64,000 bases of DNA. Source: UBA1952 sp965246785 (GTDB lineage Bacteria > Bacteroidota > Bacteroidia > Chitinophagales > Chitinophagaceae). The position numbers and the translations under genes were made by a program. The stretch lies in assembly GCA_965246785.1 (NCBI GenBank), contig CBDFFM010000005.1, positions 217,727-281,726 of the forward strand. Reading direction: 5' to 3'. Position 1 is the stretch's first letter; the number at the start of each line of letters is the position of its first letter. The notes under the pieces are model-generated. The model ran no database searches. It worked only from the letters and a program-made list of their open reading frames with translations, and was not told where the DNA came from. Shown here in pieces: positions 42,961-51,951 of the stretch.

Positions 42961-44028
42961 ATGTCTAAAACCTTCCTGTACCTCGTTATTCTGGCAATAC
43001 TTGGCTTTGGCGTATGGTTCTTCCTGTTTTCTGAGAAGTCCGGAGAGCTGTTCCGCTCGTCCGACTCCACCTTTACCATTCGTGATACCGGCGCGATAGG
43101 AAAGATTTTCCTTTCGGCTAATTCCGGCGGAGCGCCGGTGCTGCTGGAGCGACGGGCCGAGGGCTGGATTTACAACAATAAATACCCCGTACTGGAAAGC
43201 ACCCTCAAAAGCCTGCTCACCACACTATGCAACCAGGAGGCGCTGCATCCGGTAACGGATGCTGAGCGCGAGGGAATCATCCGCAACATAGCCGGCAATG
43301 GCGTGAAAGTGGAAGTGTACGACCGGGGCGGACATAAGATGCGCAGCTTCTACGTGGGTGGCGAGCTCAACCGCTTCACCGGTACCGCCATGCTCATGGA
43401 AGGCTCTGAGCGGCCGTATGCGGTACAGATTCCCGGCTTTGAAGGCTACCTTACTACCCGCTACACGGTTGATCCCGGCTTCTGGCGCGACCGCCTCATT
43501 TTTGACCTTGCGCCGGAGAATGTGACGCAGGTGAGTGTCCGCTATCCGCAAGAGCCGCTTAATTCCTTTACGCTCACACAACAGGGAAATGTGGTTTCAG
43601 TAAAGCTGGACAGCAGCCTGCAGCTTGGCCAGCCGCTCAATCAGGAACGCGCAAAATCATACGCAGGCTTTTTCAACCGGATATTTTGCGAGGCCTACCT
43701 CCTGAACATACCCGAGCTGGATTCCATAGTGCGCTCCATGCCGCAAAAAGCCTTCCTGGATGTGCAGGGCAAAGGCGGCTATCATAAAGCGGCTACGCTG
43801 ATCTACTACCCGATAGACAGCCGCAGCAAGAATGCCGTCGGCACACCTACCTCACTGGACGAGCACTTTAATAATGAGCGCTACTTTGCCGTGATTAATG
43901 GCGGGGCAGATACGGTAACCGTGCAGATCCGCAATTTTGAGAGAATCCTGCGGCGTGGCTACGAATTTTTTACACCCGGAAAGGATGCGCCGGAGGTAGG
44001 GCCGCCACTTCCGGTGATTCCCAGATAA
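42961..44028 (+). CDS. DUF4340-like membrane-anchored protein
   Basis: 355 residues with one N-terminal TM (about 5-23) and an extracytoplasmic domain ('IYNNKYPVLESTLKSLLTTL'). This matches the DUF4340 family often found beside ABC-2/GldG-type transporter genes. It lies 95 nt after gldG on the same strand and probably belongs to the same transcription unit. No enzymatic motif is visible. A structural or accessory role with GldFG is an inference from context. Confidence 0.75.
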   Translation: MSKTFLYLVILAILGFGVWFFLFSEKSGELFRSSDSTFTIRDTGAIGKIFLSANSGGAPVLLERRAEGWIYNNKYPVLESTLKSLLTTLCNQEALHPVTDAEREGIIRNIAGNGVKVEVYDRGGHKMRSFYVGGELNRFTGTAMLMEGSERPYAVQIPGFEGYLTTRYTVDPGFWRDRLIFDLAPENVTQVSVRYPQEPLNSFTLTQQGNVVSVKLDSSLQLGQPLNQERAKSYAGFFNRIFCEAYLLNIPELDSIVRSMPQKAFLDVQGKGGYHKAATLIYYPIDSRSKNAVGTPTSLDEHFNNERYFAVINGGADTVTVQIRNFERILRRGYEFFTPGKDAPEVGPPLPVIPR

Positions 44029-44087
44029 GACGTGACACTGGTAAGCGCAGCAATGCTACGGAGCTTGCCGACGGCGCTTAGCGCGTT

Positions 44088-44648
44088 CTATTTGTTATAG
44101 AGATTCATCGTCTGCTCCACGCCCACCGCGGCGAAGCTTTCTATGATTTCCGTGCTCTTCAGGATTTTCTCTTGCACAGTGGGCAGCTCCTCGGGCAGCC
44201 AGCGGGCAAGAACAAATTTGATCTGGCCGCCCTTCGGAAATTTATCACCGATGCCAAAGCGGAGCCGCGGGTAGGCATTGCTGCCGAGGAGCAGCTCAAT
44301 ATTCTTCAGACCGTTATGCCCTGCGGCAGAGCCGGATTGACGGACGCGCAGGACTTCGATGGGAAGGGCAAGGTCATCTACAATTACCAGGGAATTTTCT
44401 ACGGCAATCTTCTCCTTATCCAACCAATACTTCATAGCCTTGCCGCTCAGGTTCATGTAGGTGGTGGGCTTGATGACGACAAAAGTTTTTCCCTTCCATT
44501 TTACCTCGGCCTTGAAGGCGTGGCGGTCTAAATCAAATCTGCCGCCATGCTTGATAACGAATGCGTCTGCCACGTCAAAGCCAATGTTGTGGCGCGTGGC
44601 GTCATATTCCATGCCGATGTTGCCGAGGCCTGTGATAAGGTATTTCAT
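44088..44648 (-). CDS. pth: Peptidyl-tRNA hydrolase
   Basis: It releases tRNA from prematurely dropped peptidyl-tRNA in the cytoplasm. 186 residues. The catalytic His20 is in 'ATRHNIGF', the conserved Asn10 in 'LGNIG', and the Asp of 'VDDLALP' assists. 'SAAGHNGLKNI' is the substrate-binding stretch and 'RFGIG' follows it. Its start is 12 nt after the stop of the FMN reductase gene. Confidence 0.97.
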   Translation of the reverse strand: MKYLITGLGNIGMEYDATRHNIGFDVADAFVIKHGGRFDLDRHAFKAEVKWKGKTFVVIKPTTYMNLSGKAMKYWLDKEKIAVENSLVIVDDLALPIEVLRVRQSGSAAGHNGLKNIELLLGSNAYPRLRFGIGDKFPKGGQIKFVLARWLPEELPTVQEKILKSTEIIESFAAVGVEQTMNLYNK

Positions 44649-44660
44649 AGCGCCGCGAAG

Positions 44661-45215
44661 CTATGATCTGGCGGCCTGAACAGCCTCCGCCAGCCATAGG
44701 AAATCCGTCAGAAAATCGCGGACATTCTTTGAGAAAGCTTCATCCAGCAAGGCGCCGCCGGGGCCGAACTTTTTATCTATGCCCGGCACGACAAGCAGGG
44801 TAGGAGAGGCGATGCCAAACAGCGCGGGAACGAGTTGCAGCATTTGCTGCGCTGCGCGCATACCGCCAATGGCGCCTGGAGAGCCTGTGCAGATGGCAAA
44901 TACTTTTTTGAGCTGCTTCGGGAAGTGGTCAAACAGATTTTTCATTGCCGGCGAATAGCCACCGTTGTACTCCGGAGAGACAATGATAAAGGCGTTTGCG
45001 GCAAACATCCGCTGCGCCAGCTCCCGGTGCTCCGGCGTAGCGTCCTCCGCATTCCGCCAGACCCGCTGCACAAAGGGCAGGGTGGTGTCGCGCATGTCAA
45101 TGATCCCGGTACTGTGGGCCGGAGCGTGTGTTTGCAGCGCCTTATGAAGGTGCTGGGCAATGTGAAGCGTGAGGCTTTCCTGGCGCGGAGAGCCGGCGAT
45201 GATTTCTATATTCAT
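44661..45215 (-). CDS. NADPH-dependent FMN reductase family protein
   Basis: 184 residues, flavodoxin-like. 'AGSPRQESL' binds the FMN phosphate, 'SPEYNGGYSPAMKNLFDHF' is the family signature, and 'CTGSPGAIGGMRA' forms the ring-binding loop. It probably reduces FMN, quinones or related acceptors with NAD(P)H. It likely shares a transcript with pth. Confidence 0.92.
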   Translation of the reverse strand: MNIEIIAGSPRQESLTLHIAQHLHKALQTHAPAHSTGIIDMRDTTLPFVQRVWRNAEDATPEHRELAQRMFAANAFIIVSPEYNGGYSPAMKNLFDHFPKQLKKVFAICTGSPGAIGGMRAAQQMLQLVPALFGIASPTLLVVPGIDKKFGPGGALLDEAFSKNVRDFLTDFLWLAEAVQAARS

Positions 45216-45223
45216 GGGAATAA

Positions 45224-45255
45224 AAAAGCGCAGCAGCCGGAGCCGCCGCGCTTAC
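45224..45255 (-). terminator. Terminator after the YceI gene
   Basis: On the minus strand stem AAGCGC / GCGCTT (45253-45248 with 45231-45226), GC-rich loop, then TTTTT. It lies 15 nt after the YceI stop. Confidence 0.6.
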
Positions 45256-45267
45256 AAAGTTTAAGGA

Positions 45268-45804
45268 TTATTGAGCGCCCTTCAGCAGTTGAACTTCTGC
45301 CAGCAGGCGTACTTCATCGCTAAGCACCACGCCGCCCGTTTCCAGCGCCGCATTCCAGGTAAGGCCGAAATCCTTCCGGTTAATCTTGCCGCTGAGGCTG
45401 AAAGCCGCTTTGGTATTGCCGCGCATGTCTTTGGCTATGCCACCGGCTTCTGCTTTGAAAGTAACCGGCTGCGTAGCGCCTTTGATAGTCAGGTCGCCTG
45501 TCAGGTTGTATTCGTCCTCGTCGCCTTTAGTCATGCCGGTGCTTCGGAAGCTGAGCGTAGGAAATTTTTCTGCATCAAAGAAAAGGTCGCTTCTCAGGTG
45601 CTCATCACGCTGCTCGTTGTTGGTATTTATAGATGCGAGGTCAGCGCTGAAGGCCACTTGCGCATTCTCAAAATCGTCGCCTTCGGTTTCCGCGCTGCCG
45701 CTAAAGCTGGTGAAGCTGCCGCTCACGTTTGAAATCATCAGGTGCTTTACCTTAAACTGTATTTCGGAGTGCGCCGGGTCAATAGACCATTGTGTTGTTG
45801 CCAT
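45268..45804 (-). CDS. YceI-family protein
   Basis: 178 residues, a lipocalin-like beta barrel that in this family binds isoprenoid lipids. It begins at 'MATTQWSIDPAHSEIQFKV' (ATG 45804). 'DPAHSEI' and 'SADLASINTNNEQRDEHLRS' are family blocks. No signal peptide is seen, so this member looks cytoplasmic. The longer in-frame start at 45924 adds unrelated residues. It lies 64 nt after the TIGR01777 gene. A weak -7-like box (CATATTTG) precedes it. Confidence 0.93.
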   Translation of the reverse strand: MATTQWSIDPAHSEIQFKVKHLMISNVSGSFTSFSGSAETEGDDFENAQVAFSADLASINTNNEQRDEHLRSDLFFDAEKFPTLSFRSTGMTKGDEDEYNLTGDLTIKGATQPVTFKAEAGGIAKDMRGNTKAAFSLSGKINRKDFGLTWNAALETGGVVLSDEVRLLAEVQLLKGAQ

Positions 45805-45868
45805 TGTGAATTGCGATTTGTTGTAGCTACAAATATGCGCCTGAGCCGGCAAATGCGCTATTATATTT

Positions 45869-46803
45869 CTATAAAGACCGCAGCGCATCGGCAACGTCAT
45901 CGTACCTGAAGCGAAAGCCGTCACGAAACAACCGGCCCGGCAGCACCCATCTGCTTTTGAGCAGCAATTCCGGTTCGGTGCCTATCAGGGCTGCGCCGAG
46001 GCTCAGCAGAAGCTTTGGAGCGGGCAATCCGACCGGAACGCCGATCCATTGGCGGAGGGATTTCATAAATGCGCTGTTGGTTACCGGAGCTGGCGCGCTT
46101 GCGTTATAAACGCCTGCCGCATCCGGCCTTTCCCAAAGCCATTCAATGATGCGGCAGAGGTCTTCTATGTGAATCCATGAAAACATCTGCTGTCCGCTTC
46201 CCTGCCTGCCGCCAAGGCCCATCCGCGCCAGCCGCTTGAAGGGAATCATCACGCCGCCCTTTCCCAGGACAATCGCCATGCGCAGGATCACTTTTTGCGT
46301 TTCACGCAGTAAGATACTGTTGAACGAAGCTCCCAGGATTTGCAGACCTGTACGGAAAAGTCGTCGGCGAAGTCGGTGAATGACTCGTCGCGCGGGCTGG
46401 TGGTCGCGTGCGGATATATTGTGGCTGAGCCGCCGTTTATCCAGAGCTTCGGCGGCTGCCGGCAGGCCTGAACTGCTTTTCCCAGAAGAAGTGTACTGGC
46501 TACACGGCTGGAAAGAATATCCGCTTTGTTAGCCGCATTGTAGCGGCAGTTGACAGAGCGGCCGGCGAGGTTGATTAAAAGGTCGGCGCCTTCCAGCTCA
46601 GCCGCCCAGTCGCCTTGATGTTCGCCGTCCCATCGCACGTATCGCGCGGCGCCGGCGGGCACGGCCGTGCTGTAACTGTTATTTGGCTGGCTGCCGCTGC
46701 GGCTCAGGATGACGACTTCATTGTCATTCTCCCAGCGCGCCGCCATAGCCTGCCCGATAAAGCCGCTGCCGCCTGCGATGATTATTTTCTTTCCGGAAAG
46801 CAT
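45869..46803 (-). pseudogene. TIGR01777-family epimerase, split by a one-base frameshift
   Basis: The N-terminal part (46803-46288) has the NAD(P)-binding 'GGSGFIG' and 'LLINLAGRSVN'. It reads to 'QVCKSWE' and then leaves the frame near 46329-46334. The rest ('ILRMAIVLGKGG' to the end at 45869) is in another frame. Adding one base restores a continuous protein of about 310 residues, normal for this SDR family. The second half could start at GTG 46291, overlapping the first stop by 4 nt, so two coupled peptides cannot be excluded. Either a mutation or a base-call error explains the break. It is part of the GbsR-headed run. Confidence 0.8.
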
Positions 46804-46816
46804 GGTTGATGAGGTT

Positions 46817-47266
46817 TTAAAGTTTCCAGTGAATTTCTGCGCGGTGCTGCATGGCGTTTTTCAGCGCGGCAAGTTCGTTCCTCGTCAGCCGGGCATACCA
46901 GATGGCAGTGAAGGGGCTGATGAGCAGCAGGCAAAAGCCTTCCAGCAGTCCGACGGCGCCCGGCAAAGCTGTCCACCGCGCAGCCGGGCCGCCGACTGCA
47001 TCACAAAATGCGGCGATGGCTACGGTACCGAGCACGATGCCCGCCGTCCAGCCGAGAAAGTGTTCATAATCCCGCCGGGCGGCATTGGAAGGCGCAGCAT
47101 GCACAATACGATTTAGCAGGCAGCTCCCGGCTTGCCAGAGGCCAAGAGAAAAGTAGGTGACCATCGCGTAACCGCGCATTTCGGGTAAGGAGAGACATAC
47201 GAGCGGAAGCAGCATCAGCGCCTGGCCGATGAGGTCAAGCCCCTTCCAGAAGATTTGTTGTTTCAT
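46817..47266 (-). CDS. Small four-TM membrane protein
   Basis: 149 residues with four predicted TM helices. The pattern 'LDLIGQALMLLPLVCLSLPE' and 'LGLWQAGSCLLNRIVH' aligns by eye with the protein at 47985-48374, so the two look paralogous. Function unknown. It lies 13 nt upstream of the TIGR01777 gene. Confidence 0.7.
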   Translation of the reverse strand: MKQQIFWKGLDLIGQALMLLPLVCLSLPEMRGYAMVTYFSLGLWQAGSCLLNRIVHAAPSNAARRDYEHFLGWTAGIVLGTVAIAAFCDAVGGPAARWTALPGAVGLLEGFCLLLISPFTAIWYARLTRNELAALKNAMQHRAEIHWKL

Positions 47267-47390
47267 GATTTTGAGGTTTTGAAAACTCAGGACAGGTTTT
47301 CGTGGGATCTGTCAGTTGCTGTCTTCATCACGCAATAGATTCCTACGGAATGACAAAGGATGGGTCGGCGTCTGGACGCGGCGGGCTGTG

Positions 47391-47771
47391 TCATGCATGA
47401 AAATGCAGCGTGGGGTCGTTTTTATCTGCAATGGCGCGCTTGCGCAGCTTAAAGAAGATGAACATGTTGAGGAAGTGCATGGCGCCAAGGATGAGAATGA
47501 TTGCGCCGATTTTCAGGCTGAGGATTTCCATCACCTCGCGGCCCTGAACGGGCGTTTCCCAGATTTTGAGGGTGTAAACGGCGTAGCCGATGTTGACGAG
47601 ATAAAAGCCGACGAGCAAGAGGTTGTTGACGGCCTGCGCCAGCTCCTTATTGCCGTGGAAGATGTCTATGAGGAAGAGCTTTCCGTTGCGAAAGAGGGTA
47701 TGTGCTACCCAAACGGTAAGGAGAACGGTGACAGCGAGATAGATGCTGTAAAGCAGGATGATGAGGTTCAT
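47391..47771 (-). CDS. Small membrane protein, three TM helices
   Basis: 126 residues from ATG 47771 ('MNLIILLYSIYLAVTV'). There are hydrophobic helices near 3-25, 50-75 and 88-110 and a short basic tail. Not recognised. The frame extends upstream to 47864, but that stretch is polar and unlikely to be translated. It lies between the two paralogous four-TM proteins. Confidence 0.65.
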   Translation of the reverse strand: MNLIILLYSIYLAVTVLLTVWVAHTLFRNGKLFLIDIFHGNKELAQAVNNLLLVGFYLVNIGYAVYTLKIWETPVQGREVMEILSLKIGAIILILGAMHFLNMFIFFKLRKRAIADKNDPTLHFHA

Positions 47772-47984
47772 GATTCTGAGATTTTGGTTGGAACGGTATT
47801 GGAGGGTTGTTGCAGATAGAAACCGGTCTGACCGACCAGAGGAAGGTCTGCCCGGTTTAGCCATGGGCAGAGCAGGGAGGTGCGTGAATCCGGACTTTCA
47901 TCTTATGGGAGTTTCAGGATTTTTTGAAAGAAAGTTTGATTTTAAAAACCGGCGAGCCGGTTTGATGCCACAGATTGGTTGCGC

Positions 47985-48374
47985 TCAATGCTTCGCTGCT
48001 GACATATGCCGGAGCTTAGACAGCTCCTGAAATGAGATAGCCAGATAAAACAAGCCCAGCAGCGGCCCTGCCACCAGGAGGCCATACATCACGTAAATGC
48101 CTACGAAAGGCACAACCATGGAAGCCATCCCCAGCACACCGACTGCCAGCAGCAGCATGCCGTAACTTTTGCGCGCCGTTGCAACCCAGGACTCGTTCCT
48201 GAGGGCAAGATGAATCAGGAAGCTCAGCAGCTGCCAGCCGCCAAGCGTGAAGAGCAGCATGAAAAGCCCTTCGCCCATTCTGGCAATACTGCCGCCCCAG
48301 CCGAGCGGGACGAGGATAGCCGCCAGCTGACCGGCAATATCCAAGAATTTCAGCGTTTTTGCGGTTCGGTACAT
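47985..48374 (-). CDS. Small four-TM membrane protein (paralogue of 46817-47266)
   Basis: 129 residues with four hydrophobic segments. 'FLDIAGQLAAILVPLG' and 'FTLGGWQLLSFLIHLALR' mirror the paralogue. It starts 10 nt after the GbsR gene stop, so it is certainly in that operon. Function unknown. Confidence 0.7.
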   Translation of the reverse strand: MYRTAKTLKFLDIAGQLAAILVPLGWGGSIARMGEGLFMLLFTLGGWQLLSFLIHLALRNESWVATARKSYGMLLLAVGVLGMASMVVPFVGIYVMYGLLVAGPLLGLFYLAISFQELSKLRHMSAAKH

Positions 48375-48384
48375 GGCTTTGATT

Positions 48385-48891
48385 TTATTTAAAGAGTTTT
48401 AAAAGCGTTCCGGTAAACCAATTCTCGTCGGCCCGTATCAATCCTTCAATCACCTTATCTGCCTGCTTTGCATTCTTCTGTATCTGCGCGACCGTATCGC
48501 TGAAGGCTTTGATGTCTTTGTCCTTCGGGTCGCCGTCTATGTCTTTGAGGCCTTCCAGAATCTGCAGCATCGGGTCAAGCTCCCGCTTGCGGCGCTCGCG
48601 GACGATGCGCATGCTCACCTTCCAGATGTCCTTCTCGGCGGAGAAATATTCGCGGCGCTCTCCGGGCTTAAGCACTTTATCCACAAGGCCCCAGGTCATC
48701 AGATCGCGCAGGTTCATATTGGCGTTGCCGCGGCTGATCTGCAGGGCCTCCATGATGTCCTCGGCATGCATCGGGTCGGGCATAACGAGGAGCAGGGCGT
48801 GGATTTGGGCCATGGTGCGGTTGATGCCCCATTGGGTGCCGAGTACGCCCCAGCTTTGAATGAATTGGCTCTTGGCTTCTTCCAGCTTCAT
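48385..48891 (-). CDS. GbsR/MarR-family transcriptional regulator
   Basis: 168 residues. A winged HTH (about 20-95) includes 'MEALQISRGNANMNLRDLM', the GbsR-type recognition helix. A dimerisation helix region with 'VRERRKRELDPML' follows. GbsR-type proteins repress transport or osmolyte genes on ligand binding. It heads the run that contains three small membrane proteins, TIGR01777 and YceI, and probably regulates it. Confidence 0.93.
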   Translation of the reverse strand: MKLEEAKSQFIQSWGVLGTQWGINRTMAQIHALLLVMPDPMHAEDIMEALQISRGNANMNLRDLMTWGLVDKVLKPGERREYFSAEKDIWKVSMRIVRERRKRELDPMLQILEGLKDIDGDPKDKDIKAFSDTVAQIQKNAKQADKVIEGLIRADENWFTGTLLKLFK

Positions 48892-49374
48892 GGCGTAAAG
48901 ATAAAATCGTTTCTAGAATTTTCAATTATTTCTGAAAGATTTTTCCATCTGCAATACCCTTATGACATTTTTATTGATCAGCGTAGGGCTTCGTAGGGCG
49001 GTCAACTCGACCTGCTTCTGCGCTCTTGTTCTTTTTTGCATTGTTGAACTGAGGGGCAGGAATCTGTGTAAAGATGCCCGCAAATCAGAGATCCACAGGG
49101 TTTGGGCGTGCGCGGAAGGTGGAACCTGTTGTGCTATTTTCAACAGGACATGGAAGCCCCGGCTCGGTTTCTAAGCTAATACTAAGTGACTGGGCATAAG
49201 CTGTTCACAGCTCCGCTTACGCCTGCTCAGTTTTATTGCCAGAAACAAGAATGGCTCAGGGCCTCAATGGCTTCAAAGGTCTTTATCAGCCGCTTATTGG
49301 TAGCCGGATACCTTTTGGACGGCATTAAGCTACCACTTCCTCAATGCCGTTCGTGGCTTTCAATGCTGAAAGGC
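48892..49374. other. Gene-poor region with possible coding scrap
   Basis: No intact gene is supported. A plus-strand frame at 49240-49330 ('ASMASKVFISRLLVAGYLL') reads like a fragment of a folded protein but has no neighbours that extend it. The rest looks non-coding. Confidence 0.4.
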
Positions 49375-50215
49375 CTATTCCTTCACAAATCTCCGCACGA
49401 CGCGTATGCTCGTCTGTCCGCCTTTCAATGCTATAAAGTACAAACCCGCAGACAGCGTTGAAACATCCATGCTGCGCGCACCTTTCTGCGCCAGCATCAG
49501 CCGCCCTTCTGCCGAATAAATCGCCGCATCAACCGGCGTGTTTGCAGAGAAGAAACTCTTATCCCGCGCAGGATTCAGAAAGACGTTCGGCCCTTCCGTT
49601 GTAGCCTGCTGTGCTACGCCTGTCGTGCCTGTAGTAATGTCCGCATATTTCCAAAGCGCTATCCTGCTGCCGCCCGACATGTAGATGCTGAGTTAGCGCA
49701 CCGTTATAGATGATAATGCTCATCGCTTGCGTTTTTAGATGTATCACCAGCGTTCCCAATTCTATAGGCTGCGTGTCGGCCGGATTGAATTTTACAAGAA
49801 AGCCATCGCGGAATCCCCCAAAAGTATTCTGGAACCCACCCGATGCGATACCTGTCGCAGACCGCGTCGTTCCCGAGAGAAAGACGTTGCCGGCACCGTG
49901 TGCGGCGCATTGGGTAGGGGTTTGGCCATCATTGTCTGTGCCGCCGTAATAAGTAGCTCACAGCCGTGCGCCGGCGGCGTCAAACTTTACCAGAAAGGCA
50001 TCTGCATATCCTCCGGCGTATGCCGGCTGCAACGCTCCCGGACTTGCAATGCCTGAAAAAGACCCCGTGATGCCGGCGAGATACACATTGCCGGCAGTAT
50101 CGGCAGAGCAGTTATAGCCGTAATCAAGGCCGGCGCAGCCATTGCCATAGTCATTGCCGGTGCCGCCAAAGTAAATTGCCCTTTGCCTCGCGCGGGTTTC
50201 GATGCTTACAGCCTG
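49375..50215 (-). pseudogene. Remnant of an SBBP-repeat T9SS protein
   Basis: Read from 50215, the frame gives two SBBP-type repeats ('AIYFGGTGNDYG', 'GYADAFLVKFDAAGARL' and 'ATYYGGTDNDGQ', 'FRDGFLVKFNPA'). The frame is cut by a TGA at 49958-49960 exactly where the family has Trp (RLW-ATYYGG). Near 49690 the frame shifts. The last 100 codons form a T9SS sorting domain ('FLNPARDKSFFS', 'LSAGLYFIAL'). The N-terminal part and signal peptide are absent. Nonsense, frameshift and truncation together mean it is decayed. Confidence 0.75.
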
Positions 50216-50232
50216 CTAATAAAACGGCTCAA

Positions 50233-51759
50233 CTACTGCAGCAGCAGCTTTTGTAGCCACCGTTGACCATCGGCTGTTACTACCGCTACATAATAGATAC
50301 CGGAGGCCGCATTCTCAAGACGAACCTCTTTCGCTGAAGGCAGGTCCATGCGTTGCGAGTAGAGGCTTTGGCCATAGATATTGTACACCTGTACTATCGC
50401 GGTAATATGGATGGAAGAAGAAATACTGAAGCTCCCCTTTGATGGATTGGGATAAATGCCGAAGCGCGAATTTACTACCTCCGGCACCGCCAGGCCGGTA
50501 ATGCCGGCGGAGCGGATCTTCATCTGATAAGACATGCATGGCTGAAAGATGGAGCTGTTCTGAACCGAGAGATAAAATGAATCGGCAGGCAGCGAGGCTA
50601 TCACAATGGAATCAAGCGAGGGCTGTGAGTTAGCACCGATGTGAGGAGAAGCGTTCATAATATAGCCCTGGTTCTTGGTCTCTAACCGCACTACATAAGT
50701 CTGGTTGGCCGCAGCGCTCCAGGTCTCGGCCTTCATATAAATCTTCAGGAAGCCTGTGTCGGGCTTATAGAACTTGTAGTAGTCATTATCCCCTGCTCCG
50801 TAAAAATACTGGTGGCCTTCGATCGTATTGTTGGGGTTCACCACCCGCGCGGAAGCGTAAGTATTATTTGGCTCGCCATCCGCGGCAAATAACGGCTGTA
50901 TCATATCGTAGTGCAGGCGATAGGCATAGCCGCCATTGAAATGGGCGTTTGACTGCAGCCCGATATGAAAAGTATCTTTAGAAATGCACTGCCAGTAAAA
51001 CGTATCTGTATGCGGATGCCCAAAAGCGCCGGGGGTAGCAATTTGACTATTGCCAATCTGAACATTGCTTTTTCCGTAAGCAATAACGTCCATACGATTG
51101 TCGCCGGGGGTATAGGCTTCCGTTTCGGTGATGACGCGCAACACCCCATCGGTGGGGGTTACAATGGTGTAATAATCGTCCGCGTCGTAGCTGTACACCG
51201 GCTCTTTAAAGAAGCTAAGATGGCCCTCGGCAGGCGTGTTGTAGGCAATCGGTATAGAGTTGTTAGGAGAATAATTCGGCTCAGCGTCACTGGCAAAAGT
51301 TGCGGGCGTGAGGGAGCAGGAGAAGGAATAAGTGAAGCAGATATTAGTGGCGCTAGCATAGCCATTTGTCACTTGTATATAAAAGGTATCGGCGGCAAGG
51401 CTGGCGAAGATGAATGAGTCTGTCACGGCTGTGCCGCTGGAGCTTAACTGCGGGTAAAAGGAGTAGAAGGGGACATTGGTTCTGGAAAAAAGCGTTACCC
51501 CGAACGACCCTGCCGCGGCGTTCTGGATATTGCAGGATACGGAGCAGCGCAGTTTCATATGGCCATCCGTAGGCAATACAATCCGGAACCAGTCGGGCCC
51601 GCCGGGGGTAATGTTGCAGGTTACGCCCGTCATGGTCGTGTTCAGCGGCAGCGGATTGGCGGCGGTGTAAGAATTGTTGGGCTCCGTTTCCGTGAGCTGC
51701 GCCATTGCCGGTGCAATGCAGAGCAGAAGGCAGGCGAGGAGTAAAATTGTACTTTTCAT
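50233..51759 (-). CDS. Secreted T9SS protein with PPC-like repeats
   Basis: 508 residues from ATG 51759. The signal peptide is 'MKSTILLLACLLLCIAPAMA'. Three tandem ~130-residue beta units each open with an 'EPNNSYTAANPL'-like motif (also 'EPNYSPNNSIPIAY' and 'EPNNTYASARVV'). This is the pattern of bacterial pre-peptidase C-terminal (PPC) domains. The type A sorting domain ends the protein ('IYPNPSKGSFSIS', 'AASGIYYVAVVTADG'). There is no catalytic domain, so it is probably adhesive or binding cargo. An in-frame extension to 51864 is not signal-like. Confidence 0.85.
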   Translation of the reverse strand: MKSTILLLACLLLCIAPAMAQLTETEPNNSYTAANPLPLNTTMTGVTCNITPGGPDWFRIVLPTDGHMKLRCSVSCNIQNAAAGSFGVTLFSRTNVPFYSFYPQLSSSGTAVTDSFIFASLAADTFYIQVTNGYASATNICFTYSFSCSLTPATFASDAEPNYSPNNSIPIAYNTPAEGHLSFFKEPVYSYDADDYYTIVTPTDGVLRVITETEAYTPGDNRMDVIAYGKSNVQIGNSQIATPGAFGHPHTDTFYWQCISKDTFHIGLQSNAHFNGGYAYRLHYDMIQPLFAADGEPNNTYASARVVNPNNTIEGHQYFYGAGDNDYYKFYKPDTGFLKIYMKAETWSAAANQTYVVRLETKNQGYIMNASPHIGANSQPSLDSIVIASLPADSFYLSVQNSSIFQPCMSYQMKIRSAGITGLAVPEVVNSRFGIYPNPSKGSFSISSSIHITAIVQVYNIYGQSLYSQRMDLPSAKEVRLENAASGIYYVAVVTADGQRWLQKLLLQ

Positions 51760-51951
51760 AGCAGGATGTTTTTGGTGTTTAATGCGCTGTTTTGTTACAT
51801 AAACGTACTGTAAGCCACTTCCCGAAAAACGGCTATTACACAAGGAGTAAGTTTCACTCCACAAGAAGCCGGATATACTTGATTACCGGAAATTGAAGCC
51901 GCCGACCATCGCTGTAATTTGCATCCGGCCTCCAGACGCTGATTTTCTTAC

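Noticed and set aside
44034..44086. Terminator between DUF4340 and pth
   Set aside because: Only a 6-bp stem with a large loop and no T-run.
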